DNA of 64,000 nucleotides from Unio delphinus (GCA_029339505.1 JAQISU010000094.1:7670001-7734000); one strand, 5' to 3'; numbered from the stretch's first letter, positions 1 through 11,734 are shown. Numbers and translations: made by a program. The notes: a model not told the origin generated them from the sequence alone.

Positions 1-658
1 ATGAAAATGTGTACCATTACTTAAAGAGAACAAACACAAAGCAAATATGACCACTTTCAATTACACTTTCAAACTGTTAAGTGGTCTGAATATTAAAAAG
101 GATCCCATGACATTGAATATTGCAGGCCTTTATTGTGTAATATTTCAAAACATTATGAAGTAATCATATTTCTATGGATTCAAAGCGAGATGTGCAGAAA
201 CATTAGTAAGATGCAAGTAAACAAATGTTTTACAATACAGAATAACATTATTCTTGACAAGTAAGACAGGAATCATCAATATTGATCTATTCGATTGGGA
301 AAGAAACGAATGTTCTTTTAAGTGTTTTATATGATCCATTTTCTAATTCGAAACTTTAATTGTCAGATTCTGGAAATTTCAGCGGAGAGAGGCGTATGCC
401 GACCCGTCATGTTGTCACATTTTCATCTGATAAAATAAACAACGGTATATTTCTCTAACACGCAACAAATTCAACACGGATAGAACTTATAATAAAATAC
501 AACAGGTCGGGGGATAAAGAACTGATAACAACAATCCCATCGTGGAACCATCAGTGAACGACAAAGTTTACAGGCAGGTCATAACCATGTAAGGCATTAA
601 TCACGTGTTATAAGAACTAATACAAATGCAAACTAATATTATGATTGTATATACTCAC

Positions 659-783
659 ATAAATTTTAGTGCGTAAATTAGTGAACAAGGGAATTCTGTA
701 AGAATTCTGCACTTCTGTACAATTGTCATCAACGTTAATCAAAGACTGGTCCCCAATGTTCTCTCCGAATTCAAATCTTTGAT
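659..783 (-). CDS. NIDO-domain exon, first exon of a second module (partial gene)
   Basis: Read on the minus strand, this 125-bp exon follows an acceptor (TTTTCAATTCAG) and ends at a GTGAGT donor. It enters in phase 1 and leaves in phase 0. It encodes 41 residues containing FEFGENIGDQSLINVDDN, which fits the start of a NIDO (nidogen-like extracellular) domain: an F-x-F/Y-G-x-x-x-GD-x-x-L pattern before the acidic D-rich turn. It aligns by eye with the exon at 12883-13001 (NFNYGSEHGDTQLKDLD). NIDO domains occur in secreted or membrane-anchored adhesion and mucin-like proteins, so an extracellular product is inferred. The exon upstream in the transcript (6329-6527) ends in phase 1, so the two can be joined in frame. 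The rest of this module would lie below position 1 of the window. No start codon is visible. Confidence 0.72.
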
Positions 784-1101
784 CTGAATTGAAAAGAAAA
801 TTGAAAGTAAAAATGTTTCATTAATAAAGATAATACATGAGAAGACCACTTTTGATATCCTATAAAGGACCTATATTTCACTAAAACTGTCACACAAATA
901 CAAAATCATTTGTCTAAATCTTATCTCTTTCTTTGTCTGTATACTTACATGCATGCATACATACATACATTCAAGACCAATATATTCCAATGCATATGTG
1001 TAAGTGTGTTTGTGTCATATGCATATATTTATTACCATGGACATATACTATGTGAAATAAAACAGCTAGATTACGCGAAATAAATTCTATTGTACAATAA
1101 T

Positions 1102-1103
<2 letters not shown>
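784..1103. other. Intronic stretch, nothing recognised
   Basis: This is AT-rich sequence in the intron between exons 6329-6527 and 659-783. I see no coding potential or repeat structure apart from a short CATA run near 950-970. Confidence 0.5.
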
Positions 1104-1166
<63 letters not shown>

Positions 1167-1288
1167 CAATATGGAGAAAACATGTTTTACCTTCAGCGGT
1201 ATTTTTTACTTCATGAGTTAAAGGATAGAAAAGAATCCCTTTTACACCTGTAATGAAAGTATAAACTGGTCCTATTATGCAGAATACG

Positions 1289-1362
<74 letters not shown>
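1104..1362. repeat. (CT)n at 1104-1162 and (AT)n at 1294-1362
   Basis: There are two pure dinucleotide microsatellites about 130 bp apart. The open frames over the AT tract only encode alternating Tyr-Ile and are not genes. Confidence 0.95.
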
Positions 1363-1363
<1 letters not shown>

Positions 1364-1624
1364 GTAGAATACCATTTCACATACGCACTTTTTGCACTTG
1401 AAATGGAAAAATAAACTTGCTTTATAACCATGAAGAATACAATTTCAAACTGATGTTTGCAAAATATGAATTTAACGAATGGTAAACTAGAGAAATAAAC
1501 ACAGAATATATCCATTAAAAAAACCCAATATATTTCAAGTTTCAAAACCTTCGTCCATTTCCTGCGTTTTCCTGAATAAATTAAAACTGATTGTACATCA
1601 AACATAATAAAGATGCAAATAGAT

Positions 1625-2087
1625 ACAGTTTTTGTTGGCATTACCATATTAATTAATGCTATTTTATGGAAATTATAACGTATCATTTATACAGTTTTTG
1701 TTGGCATTCCCATATTAATTAATGCTATTTTATGGAAATTATAACGTATCATTTATACAGTTTTTGTTGGCATTACCATATAAATTAATGCTATTTTATG
1801 GAAATTATAACGTATCATTTATACAGTTTTTGTTGGCATTACCATATTAATTAATGCTATTTTATGGAAATTATAACGTATCATTTATACAGTTTTTGTT
1901 GGCATTCCCATATTAATTAATGCTATTTTATGGAAATTATAACGTATCATTTATACAGTTTTTGTTGGCATTACCATATAAATTAATGCTATTTTATGGA
2001 AATTATAACGTATCATTTATACAGTTTTTGTTGGCATTACCATATTAATTAATGCTATTTTATGGAAATTATAACGTATCATTTATA
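1625..2087. repeat. 66-bp satellite, seven copies, with a three-copy higher-order pattern
   Basis: The unit starts ACAGTTTTTGTTGGCATT and recurs every 66 bp at 1625, 1691, 1757, 1823, 1889, 1955 and 2021. A variable patch about 20 bp into the unit reads ACCATATTAATT (A), CCCATATTAATT (B) or ACCATATAAATT (C). The order is A-B-C-A-B-C-A, so the array has grown partly by copying a 198-bp trimer. It is intronic to the NIDO gene. Confidence 0.95.
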
Positions 2088-2169
2088 CTTTTTTGTAATT
2101 ATTGCATATGATTATGGCTCTTTGTAAATTAATACAATATGACATAAAACAACCTATTGCTCTGTTTAC

Positions 2170-3000
2170 ACTGACTGTTACATTAATGCATAATAAATTG
2201 ATGCATGTGGTTACGTTATGGAATAAATAAGCTTATATGTATGTGTATATTGCTACATTACAGCATAAAGAAGCTTATATAATGTGTGCATTACTACATT
2301 ACAGTATAAAGAAACTTCTGTGCATGTGTACAATGCTACCAGTGCCGGATTAACCCTGTGGAGGCCCCGAGGTAGGCGAAATTTTGGGGTCCACCCTCGC
2401 AAATTATTTTATAGCATTATTATTTTGTTCATTTGTTGCGGGCCCTAAATGGCGTGGGACCAACAGGCCGGTGCATAATCTGCCTATTTGGTAATCCGGC
2501 ACTTATTGCTTAGTTACGACATAAATAAGCTTATATGCATGGGTACATTACTACATTACGATATAAATAAGCTTATATGTATAGGTAGGTATATTGCTAC
2601 ATTACAGCATAAATTAGCATATATGCTTGTGTGCATTGCTACATTACGGCATACATAAGCTTATAAGCGTATGTGCATTGCTTCATTACTGCATTAATAA
2701 GCATATATGCATGTGTGCATTGCTACATTCCGGCATACATAAGCTTATAAGCGTATGTGCATTGCTTCCTTACCGCATTAATAAGCACATATGCATGTGT
2801 GCATTGCTTCATTACTGCATTAATAAGCGTATATGCATGTGTGCGTTGCTTTATTACTGCATTAATAAGCGTATATGCCTGTGTGCATTGCTTCATTGCG
2901 GCATAAATAAACGTATATGTTTGTGTGCATTGCTACATTACGGCATGAGGACGCTTATATGCGTGTGTGCATTGCTACATTACGGCATGAAGACGCTTTT
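2170..3000. repeat. 45-bp imperfect minisatellite
   Basis: Variants of a unit containing GCTTATATGCATGTGTGCATTG recur with a 45-bp period from about 2170 to 3000. Because 45 is divisible by three, a 137-codon plus-strand frame (2627-3040) stays open and shows 15-residue repeats of the type MCALLHYGIHKLISV. I regard that frame as a by-product of the period, with no other sign of a gene. The array is interrupted by the MITE at 2340-2504. Confidence 0.85.
2340..2504. mobile_element. hAT-like MITE inside the 45-bp array
   Basis: About 165 bp bounded by inverted ends CAGTGCCGGATTAACC and GGTAATCCGGCACTT. The body is GC-richer than its surroundings (GGAGGCCCCGAGG, GGGCCCTAAATGGCG). The CAG...CTG-type ends fit hAT elements. 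The flanking 8-mers (AATGCTAC and ATTGCTTA) match at only five of eight positions, so the target duplication is decayed or unproven. No coding capacity. Confidence 0.6.
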
Positions 3001-3049
3001 ATTTCTGACATATATAGTCCAATATATTCAGGTTAAATAAGGATGACAT

Positions 3050-3500
3050 TTGCAAAAATTTTACATCACAGACTATTTTTCTCCGCAGTTTTGTGTTTAT
3101 ACTGATTTGCACCGATCTGTTATTCACATAATTAGTTCAAAATATGTTAATCTAGTCATGGATGTATCTGCCAATGTTCAATACTTGTTTGCAACAGTAA
3201 CAACGATAAAATATAATGCAGCTTTCAACTTACACGAAGTACTGACACTGGAATACATTGTAACTTTAAGCTTATACAAAGTACTGAATCTGGAATACAT
3301 TGTAACTTTCAGCTTATACAAAGTATTCACGATGAAATGCATTGCATTTTTCAGCTTACATAACAGACGCATAATCATCTAAAATGACATGTCAATGCAT
3401 TGTGGGAAGTATTCCATACAACTTTGTCAATTTATACGTACATTTATATGTGAATAAACTTTAATACTGAGGTTCTTCCCTACTGCCTCTGATTTACGCT
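3050..3500. repeat. Short imperfect tandem motif
   Basis: A roughly 45-bp motif containing CAGCTTATACAAAGTACTGA is repeated three to four times between about 3215 and 3370. Short open frames on both strands come from this repetition. I see no gene. Confidence 0.5.
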
Positions 3501-3514
3501 GCTTTTCTCTCGGC

Positions 3515-3515
<1 letters not shown>

Positions 3516-3571
<56 letters not shown>

Positions 3572-4600
3572 GACTTTATTTACAGAAGGTAACTCAATTA
3601 GTTACAGAACTAATCTACCTTGAGGCCTTCTATCTGTTATGTACAATATATACAATACATACAACATGATGTGAAAAGTCTGGCTCGACGCTAAATAATT
3701 AAGGAATTTTAAATTTCAAAGTATCAAGCCTGGAACACATGCACAGGCATCTGTAAAAACATAAACATATAAGAAACATAAAATATCATTCTGCGTTGAA
3801 ACATTCAGCTTTTCAAAAATTTTTGGTACTAGCACTGTTCAATTTTCTAAAGATTTCATCCATTTAAGACATTGATTATGAAACGAAGAAATGCTAGGAG
3901 CCTGCCTTATGTCGCTGGGAATGTTGTTCCATACTACTGGACCAGTATATTGAAAACTTTTTTTTAAACGATTCCTTCTTTGGCCTTGGTATAATGTAAT
4001 TTTTTCTTCTTATGGACCTTAAATTTGGAGTACCATCAGCATCTCTTTGGTGAAAGATATTGCTTAGATAGACAGGAATGGCTTTTCTGGATACTTTATA
4101 CATCAATTTGGCTTTTCTAAGAAATATTCTTTCATGTATTGTTAAAATCTTTATATTATTCATTGCATCCTGAAAATTGTCTATACATTGATCTAGAATT
4201 AAATGGCAAGCCCTCTTTTGGAGCCTTATAAGTGTTGTTATGTTTGAATTAGAAGTATTACCCCAAATTACGTTACAGTAGTCCAGATAGGACTGAATAT
4301 AACTTTTATAAAAGATGACCCTATACTGAAGAGGAATGTATGTTTTGATTTTCCTCAGTAGCCAAAGATAAGAATTAACCTTTTTTGAAATGTGTTTAAT
4401 GTGAATAGACCAATTGAGTAAGATTGTTATCTACGAATACACCAAGAATTTTATCTTGAGAGGTCATATTAAGGCTCACATTGTCAAAAAGAACATTAAG
4501 TTTGTCGCTATCTAGTCTTGCTCGTTTTTGTTGTGTTGTAGCTAGTAGGGCTTTCATTTTTTCTGTAGTTATGATCATACTGTTTTCCTTTCACCATACT
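3516..4600 (-). mobile_element. 5'-truncated CR1/Jockey-like LINE, C-terminal RT part and 3' tail
   Basis: Reading leftward, broken frames give the end of a non-LTR reverse transcriptase: KILGVFVDNNL (thumb region), then VIWGNTSNSNITTLIRLQKR, then KIPVYLSNIF-type tail sequence (frames 4396-4578 and 3894-4163). The pattern xIWGNTSxxNxxxLxRLQKRA is typical of the CR1/Jockey group and recurs in the minus-strand LINE at 58827-60086. The endonuclease and RT catalytic core are missing, so this copy is 5'-truncated. Its 3' end (lower coordinate) runs through AAATAAAGTC into an ATT microsatellite (3516-3570 on the plus strand as AAT), a tail type common in this group. It cannot encode a working protein. 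Confidence 0.8.
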
Positions 4601-5727
4601 TGAAAAGTTATAAACAGGTGACCATCAACAACACATTACTTAAATTATCTTTCCATCAGTCATATATCCTGGACAACATACATTTTTTAAATCTTGTTAT
4701 ATAGTTTTATTTTGACAATTATTTCATTAACTTGATATATTGAGGTAGAGTAGTCTGTATAGGGCTTGTAGCTTATTTCATATCTGTATTTTGCATGATT
4801 AGAACTACGTTGCATAGATGGACGGGTAATGTTATATATTTTCATTTTTCAGTAATTTTGACATGTTATTGCAACATATATACTATGCGACTGCAAATCG
4901 GGATCTATGTTACTGTTATACTGATGACTCTTAATAAAGTGCGTAGACCCAGATCTGCTGGCGTATAATGCAACTACAGATCGTTATATGTTTAGTTTGC
5001 AATTGGATTGAAGTTATAAATGAGTATAATCGGTGTATCAAACTTGATTCATCAATTGAATAATTGACTGGTATATACGAGCGATCTTTTCTGCTCATGT
5101 CTCCAACTGTATATGCTCTTGATCTTACTTTTGTGTTGTTGTTTACACAATTTATATTCTTTTAAACTACAACAGCAACTTCAACAAATTACCGTGTTTC
5201 ACAGCCAACGAACAAATTTCAGAATTGCACCAAATCAAAATGTTTATAAATGACTGGTATGATCTCTTCCTTAGGAATAAAAAGTGATAATAAAACTAAT
5301 TTGCCTGAAACTTTTCAGTGGCAAATTCCTTTAACTAATAGAATAATTGTATAAACTTCCATATACTGTCAGTTTACTTATTAGTATGTGGCCGAAATGA
5401 AAACTGCGCCGTGTTAATCAATACATTGCAAGATTTTTTAAATTACTTATCCAAATCAATTAATCAATATCGGCCAGTGGGATAATAACGGGGGGGGGGA
5501 GGGTCGAACATTTTGCCATAAATTGGGCGTGTTTTGGGGGTAAAATATGTGTTGCATGCATGCATCAACTTCTTAAGGCGCATCAATGCAATAAAATAGT
5601 CATATAGTTCCAATTTCAAATTCTATAAAATAAAATGGTTATATAGTTCCAATTTAAAGTATAGTTGTATAAAGAAAAAATAAAGATTTGCATAAAACTG
5701 ATTAGGAAGAAAAACCTTTCCAAATAA
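4601..5727. other. Intronic stretch, nothing recognised
   Basis: AT-rich DNA with a G-run near 5490-5510. I see no exon, repeat unit or element end that I could defend. Confidence 0.45.
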
Positions 5728-5728
5728 A

Positions 5729-5767
<39 letters not shown>

Positions 5768-6060
5768 TTGGGATTTTTAACGTAGCTTTAACAATTTTTC
5801 AGTCATATCGCTACGATGTCTGCAGTGTGGCAGTTTTTATCAAGCACTGGGGCATCATGCCTAAGACATGTAGTATGATTTCCTCACCCAGTCAACATAT
5901 CCTGACGCCAGGCCGACCAGTCCTAACACTAACCTCTTAATGCTGAACGCCAAGCGAGGTGGCTGTTAGTACCATTTTTGTAAGTCTTTGGTTTGAATCG
6001 ACCGGGGTTCGAACCCTTCCAAAGCGGACGCTCTGACCCTTAGACCAGCGGAGCGGTTCC
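5728..6060 (-). mobile_element. tRNA-derived SINE, full length, (CA)n tail
   Basis: Read leftward: a tRNA-like head with a B box (GGGTTCGAACCCC), a body including GGACTGGTCGGCCTGGCGTC, a 3' part ending GCGATATGACTGAAAAATTG, then a (CA)n tail (5732-5766 on the plus strand as GT). Related copies lie at 30775-31045 (plus), 23600-23785 (plus, 3' part) and 36177-36335 (plus, 5' part). The shared body and variable CA-rich tail identify a SINE family rather than tRNA genes. Confidence 0.8.
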
Positions 6061-6122
6061 AAATAAGTGAACACAACAAATTGTTACGACGTAAAAGATA
6101 AGAAATAAAGATGTTAAATCTT

Positions 6123-6183
<61 letters not shown>

Positions 6184-6185
6184 CG
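6123..6185. repeat. (GATA)n microsatellite
   Basis: Uninterrupted ATAG/GATA tetranucleotides lead into a few CGAT and CAGA units. Confidence 0.95.
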
Positions 6186-6328
6186 ATCGATCGACAGACA
6201 GACATCATTTCAAAAATAGATTACCATTGCCAATTAATGTTGATCATTATGTTCTCGGTCATAACACAGTTGTTATTATAGTAGTAGTAGCAGCTTTAAT
6301 ATTATCATATCGAGAGTAGGATATTTAC

Positions 6329-6527
6329 CTTTTGTTTCCACGTGCTGATCAATCCGTAATGCACCCGTTGTGAAAGATAGGGGGTGTTGAAAATATTCAC
6401 CAGTTGTAAACATATAGCCAATGAAGACATCTATGCTTCTATTAAACTTCATTTCTCCAGGAAAGTATTTATACATGGTGTAGGTGTCCTCTTCATCTGA
6501 GACTAGTACTAACTGGTAACTGACTGT
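6329..6527 (-). CDS. NIDO-domain exon, C-terminal part of the module
   Basis: This 199-bp minus-strand exon follows a strong acceptor (TTTCTCTGCAG) and ends before a GTAAAT donor. It enters in phase 0 and leaves in phase 1. It encodes TVSYQLVLVSDEEDTYTMYK followed by a hydrophobic stretch and RIDQHVETK, which fits the second half of a NIDO domain: the FQAVLxxDGxxSFxxxxY strand, then a loop before the final strands. Its phase-0 start matches the phase-0 donor of the exon at 12034-12351. Its phase-1 end matches the acceptors at 659-783 and 12883-13001. The 5.5-kb intron before it contains the composite element at 6820-9813, whose near end is 293 bp away. Extracellular adhesion role inferred from the domain only. 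Confidence 0.72.
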
Positions 6528-6819
6528 CTGCAGAGAAATAAGTTTATTGAAATAACACATATGTTCCGTTTTACGGAAAAATTACTTTTTGTACTTAGCC
6601 TATTTCTTAAGTTTCACATTTGTTCTGTATTGTATAATTAGATAAATGTTTACGATCCTAGTGTCGCAAATCAACCTAATAAAGGTACACTTAATTTTGA
6701 GTGAACTAAAGCAAGAAGTGTTTCGATTCATATTTTACCTATACAGTAAATTAAATAACATTTTTGAGAATCAACAGATGGATATCAATGGCGTTCCAAA
6801 GGCAACGATGATGGCCCTA

Positions 6820-7284
6820 GGTATCACGGTACCAATTGTTTTTCCATAGACCTCAATGCTAATATTTGGAGAGATAAATATATTTTCTATCCTAATTTAG
6901 CATGCATCTCACACACTGTTATAGAGAACAATGTTAGATTGTCAATTTGATGATGACAAAACCAGGTACTCCATTGCATTTAAGAGAGATAACTCTGCTG
7001 GAACTAGACAGGGGTATGAGTTATCTAGTCACAACATACTTATTTTCAGTCATGTCTATGACATTTTCAAAAAATCATAAAAAATACAAAATATGATCTA
7101 TATAGGAATTAACATAAATTCACATGTTGCCAAGAGGCTAAACTATTTTTTTAAGCCTAACAGAAAGTACAGCTCTTACATAATCCACCAATCATAGCTC
7201 GTGTTGTCCTCTAGTACTGCCTGCAATGGACCCTACACTTTAAGCACCGCCCACCTGGTCATGCGCAATTGGTACCGTTATACC
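6820..7284. repeat. 465-bp direct repeat, copy 1, with inverted ends
   Basis: Begins GGTATCACGGTACCAATTG and ends CAATTGGTACCGTTATACC; these termini are inverted copies with one mismatch over 19 bases. By eye it is identical base for base to 9349-9813. No open frame of note. It is the left arm of the composite unit at 6820-9813. Confidence 0.9.
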
Positions 7285-9348
7285 TATAGCAAACCTTGAT
7301 TTTTCCAATAATCTGTGAAATAGCTCAGGACTATATAACTAACAAGTGTACTTAGTCTCGCTTGTCAAAAACAATTTTATGAAGTACTAAGCTATGTTCT
7401 ATATGATTGTATATAGAAATGTTATTGAGCTGTTGGAACTCTTGTTTGCAAACTTTTGCTTCACTATCAAACTCATGTTTTGAAATAAAATGAATTCTTT
7501 TAACTATGAGTTGTGTTTTGTTCATATTAGCACTTATCAAACTTCACTTTGGTGATATGCGATAAATCACATTATGTCATATTGTTTAATAGTAAGGTCA
7601 AAGGTCAACACACTAGTTAGCATGTACCAGTTCTACTCTTAAAGAGACATTTTGATCTAAAATAAAGGACTTATAATTGTTTCATTAACACAGAAAGTAA
7701 CAACAAGGACAGGTGTACATGGCCCAATCTAATTTATAAAGTATTAGCTTTGAACACTTTACACTGTCTGCATATGCAAGAGGTCACTAACCTCTAGTCC
7801 TCACACAAAGGTCAAGCTACCCAGCCTCTTTGTCATACAAATAGAAAGCTTCCCTCCTTTCTGTAGTGCATACAATTGATGCAATAAGCCAATCTGACAC
7901 CAAATATAGTAGATAACAGCTTTTCTAAGTGGTTATCATGGATTTGGGATTGAAAATGTGGACTATATACTATACTTACTATATTATATACAGAAAAAGG
8001 CTAAAGTTTAACAATGAGTATAGTGAGTCCAATGGATTTAAAAACAGGAGAAAAGTGTGTATCTAAATGGGAAATGTAGCTAATGATACTGGAATTAAAG
8101 GAGACACAAGCAGCAATGAGAAAAATGAGAAGCGAGAGCTTGATGATGTTACCTTGGGCAATATTTTGAGGCAGTGGACCATAGGTAAAGGGACAATAAA
8201 AAAAGGCACCTGTGCTATAACATCCCTTACAGACACCAACTATCAGGTGACATGGTGTTCATTCCTAGCTAATATAAAAGGGTGAATAATGTAGATAATA
8301 TAGATGCATATAAGTTATATTTCTTCTAAATAAGAAATTAACAATAATGGGCTTCTGTTAGACAGGAAAAATACCTAAAACAAACAAAGCATGTTTGATC
8401 AGTTTTCAAACTTTTAAACTTTACTGGGAAAAATTATTAAAGTACTTCTAGTTCAATTTGCATCAAGACCAAGGGCTAATATGATTCTTCACAAATCTTC
8501 TATTGATTTTCTTACACATTAACTTAAATTGTGGGTTTTTATCTCTTGAAATTTTAGGTTTGGTGTAAGGGAGATAACTTAATGATATACATAAGGTGTG
8601 GTCTTTTTATTTCCTACAAGATCTTATCCATGTTATATATAGATGAGTTCAAGGACACATGTATTAACTTCAATGCAATTAAATTATCCAAAAATGCATT
8701 ACTGATAAAGTGAGAGCCTAAAATCCAGGTTTCCATATGTAGTAGAGACCTCAAGAATGATTATCTAACTAAGGAATCGCATGTTCATTTTTCACGGCAC
8801 AAAAGTTTACAACAAAAAAAAAAGACATTTAGAGCAGGACTATTCAAATCAAAATAGGAAGGATTACCATATCTTTAATAAATTACCTAAAATACTCATA
8901 CCAGAATATTCTTTATGGTACAAGTGAACTATCTACAAGAGGACCAGTAGTGTACTCTATCCTGGTTTATAACATGCTTTAGAAGAACAAGAGAGTTGTT
9001 TTTTATCTATGATTTTTCATCTTTTGCACATAAAATAGTCAATACTTTGGCTAAAATTAACTATATTAACTTTACATAACCTTTTTCTTTGCCTGTATGC
9101 TAATATTGGAGCTGACTACACAGTCACAAAGCCATCAGTCTATATATGCTATAAATATAATTACAAAAGCCCCATTCCAAAGCTAATGTGTGTTATTTTT
9201 TTTACATTTTCTATGTAAAAGTCTGTCAATATTAGACCAAAACATCTCAATATCCATTGTTTAACCAAATGACACTATGACAGTATAGAAGTGGTAGTTA
9301 TGTATACTCGTTACTATGGATACACTGTGAAGCTGGTATTATCTTTTA

Positions 9349-9813
9349 GGTATCACGGTACCAATTGTTTTTCCATAGACCTCAATGCTAATATTTGGAG
9401 AGATAAATATATTTTCTATCCTAATTTAGCATGCATCTCACACACTGTTATAGAGAACAATGTTAGATTGTCAATTTGATGATGACAAAACCAGGTACTC
9501 CATTGCATTTAAGAGAGATAACTCTGCTGGAACTAGACAGGGGTATGAGTTATCTAGTCACAACATACTTATTTTCAGTCATGTCTATGACATTTTCAAA
9601 AAATCATAAAAAATACAAAATATGATCTATATAGGAATTAACATAAATTCACATGTTGCCAAGAGGCTAAACTATTTTTTTAAGCCTAACAGAAAGTACA
9701 GCTCTTACATAATCCACCAATCATAGCTCGTGTTGTCCTCTAGTACTGCCTGCAATGGACCCTACACTTTAAGCACCGCCCACCTGGTCATGCGCAATTG
9801 GTACCGTTATACC
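9349..9813. repeat. 465-bp direct repeat, copy 2
   Basis: Same sequence and orientation as 6820-7284 with no difference found by eye. It is followed at once by CCTA, the putative target duplication. Confidence 0.9.
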
Positions 9814-9899
9814 CCTAAGGCGCCCCATGACCTCTAGCGTCCCATCCTCCCTATTATTGGTACGATACTGATGAATGCATATTTTTCAGACTTTTATAC

Positions 9900-9901
9900 T
9901 A

Positions 9902-9982
<81 letters not shown>
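9900..9982. repeat. (AT)n microsatellite
   Basis: Pure TA dinucleotides just beyond the composite element. Confidence 0.95.
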
Positions 9983-9986
<4 letters not shown>

Positions 9987-10092
9987 TGCATATTTGATTT
10001 AATTTAATTGTTTGTTTGTTACTTTTTTTTATATTTCATTACATATTTTAAGTAATTTTATTTATTGGATTTGACATTTTCCAGAAACTTTG

Positions 10093-10969
10093 TACAGTAG
10101 TCCCCCTCTTGAACAGATCCCCTGACCAGCGGCCACCCGCTTCTTACGGCCAGAATCCCTTGGCACCGACGAGTTTGTATTCAAAAGTACCCCTCAAGAG
10201 CAACCACCCCTCTAACGCGAGCAGCGGCCAGCATTTTAGTACAAAAAATGAAATATGTCCCCCTCATGAACGGCCACTTTTGTTTCTTTAAATGTATCCA
10301 GAACCAATAATTAATTCAAATCTTGACGTAAGCCTACGGTAAGGTAAGCAATTTTGATTATCTCTATCGTAGATACACATCTCCGAGTGTCAAGTCACCG
10401 TTAAAAGTGTCGACTAAAGGATTTATAGTATATCATTATCTATAAAAGTCGATGTTTACAGGAAATGGGCTCAATAATGTTATGATAGAGTTTGGGGTTT
10501 AACGCCTATGTCGAGTGCTTCTCTTTGATGATTATAACCAGACGTAATTGTTATAATCATAACAGGGTCAGCAAGGTGTTTCATTGTTGTTTAATTCATT
10601 ATCTGTTGCCACCTGTTAGCATTTACCGGACGTTTTCATTGATCGCTAATTCACCAGACTGTTTATTTACGACGATCAACAAATAAACCCGAACATAATA
10701 TATGATATCTTATTTAGAATTTGCAAATTTCACAATATGGAATCGATCTTTATGGGCATTAATCATTAATCACCTTTTTTAATGATAAAACGAGAAATGT
10801 ATAAAGGTTTAATTTACCAATTCTTATCGTAATTTTTCACGTTCAGCATATTTTGAAAGATTTTAAAAATATATTTTATCTTTGAGGAAAAATCGGGATC
10901 CACGCCAGACACCGCGTTATAAGCGGGTTCGCGAGTTATCAGGACGCGGGTTATCGAGGGAGCGGTGTA
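10093..10969. mobile_element. Non-autonomous Tc1/mariner-type (Tigger-like) element
   Basis: The left end is TA followed by CAGTAGTCCCCCTCTTGAAC. The right end, reversed, starts CACCGCTCCCTCGATAACCC and is followed by TA. Both interiors continue with alternating phrases of the ACGGCCAG / GCGGGTTCGCGAGTTATC kind that are typical of Tigger/pogo termini. The ends are imperfect inverted copies, so the call rests on the pattern and the TA flanks. The interior (about 10300-10860) holds no transposase. Confidence 0.5.
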
Positions 10970-11155
10970 TGTAGAAGTACTTGCAATCGTAAATACTCAG
11001 GCTGTATGTAGAAGGACTTTTAATCGTACGTCCTTAGTTGTACGTAGAAGGACTTTTAATCGTAAATCCTTAGTATGCATGTAGAAGTACTTGCAATCGT
11101 AAATACTCAGTGTGCATGTAGAAGGACTTGCGATCGTAAATCCTTATCCACTCAA
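10970..11155. repeat. About 35-bp minisatellite, first block
   Basis: Roughly five copies of a unit built on GTAGAAGTACTTGCAATCGT and AAATCCTTAG. The same unit recurs at 11735-11965, each time just beyond a copy of the NIDO middle exon, which shows that array and exon were duplicated together. Confidence 0.85.
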
Positions 11156-11207
11156 ATATACTGCATTTATGTTCATTTTGTGTTGTAAATGGACATTATT
11201 ACTGATC

Positions 11208-11450
11208 TTACATGGTTTGGATCTTGCTGGCTCGATGGAAAATACAGGATTTTATGCCATGTGACGACCAGCAGAACCTTGCGGTGAATGATGTCCTACC
11301 AGTCATCATTTTCACCAAAGCTTCTGCCGTTCTCACGTTGCGTTCATTGGAAATTGATGCATTTATTGCAGCGTCGTAGATATGGTAATACAAGACACTA
11401 CACGAACTGCGTGGATCTGAATCAGAATGATATGGAGCCAAAAGAGACAA
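11208..11450 (-). pseudogene. Broken duplicate of the NIDO middle exon
   Basis: Minus-strand sequence close to exon 12034-12351: both read SLLAxYHSDSD, SVLYYHIYDAAINASISNE and VRTAEALVKMMTGRTSF. Three lesions mark this copy as a relic. It lacks about the first 28 residues, starting at AAGGATTGTC next to an AT tract. A one-base deletion near 11277 (compare GCAGAACCTTGCGG with GCAGAAACGTAGCGG in the other copy) shifts the frame before VVTWHKI. The original acceptor is gone. The donor (CCATGTAAGATCAG) is still present. Inclusion in an mRNA would frameshift the product. Confidence 0.8.
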
Positions 11451-11474
11451 TCCTTCTGTAATCATCATGTGTTC

Positions 11475-11574
<100 letters not shown>

Positions 11575-11734
11575 TTCTTAAAGAAATGATACTTAAGTAG
11601 CGAATTAGTATGCACTTATGTGGTATGTTTGTATTAAGTATCACAGAGCAAATGCTTTTTCATACATCAGTACAAAATAATTCATTTTATATAGTCGTCG
11701 TATCCATCTAAATTTCTTAGTATGTTAGTAGAAG

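Larger units (their letters stand above)
6820..9813. mobile_element. Composite or LTR-like element: two identical 465-bp repeats around a 2,064-bp core
   Basis: The two 465-bp direct repeats enclose 7285-9348. The four bases before the left repeat (CCTA, 6816-6819) recur immediately after the right repeat (9814-9817), while the inner flanks (TATA, TTTA) do not match them. This suggests the whole 2,994-bp unit inserted as one with a 4-bp duplication. Two models fit: an LTR retrotransposon with unusual GG...CC termini and a non-coding core, or a composite in which two inverted-end elements mobilised the DNA between them. The core has only short frames (7352-7540 minus; 8067-8285 plus) that I cannot assign, and I found no primer-binding site or polypurine tract. 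Identical arms imply a recent event. The unit lies in an intron of the NIDO gene. Confidence 0.65.

Noticed and set aside
6646..6849. 67-codon plus-strand frame
   Set aside because: It runs into the left arm of the composite element and has no domain. A reading across the pre-insertion site in either direction is open for about 30 codons, which is too short to call.
7352..8285. Frames of 62 and 72 codons in the core of the composite element
   Set aside because: Too short, no motif, and no spliced or conserved context. Kept only as a remark under the element.
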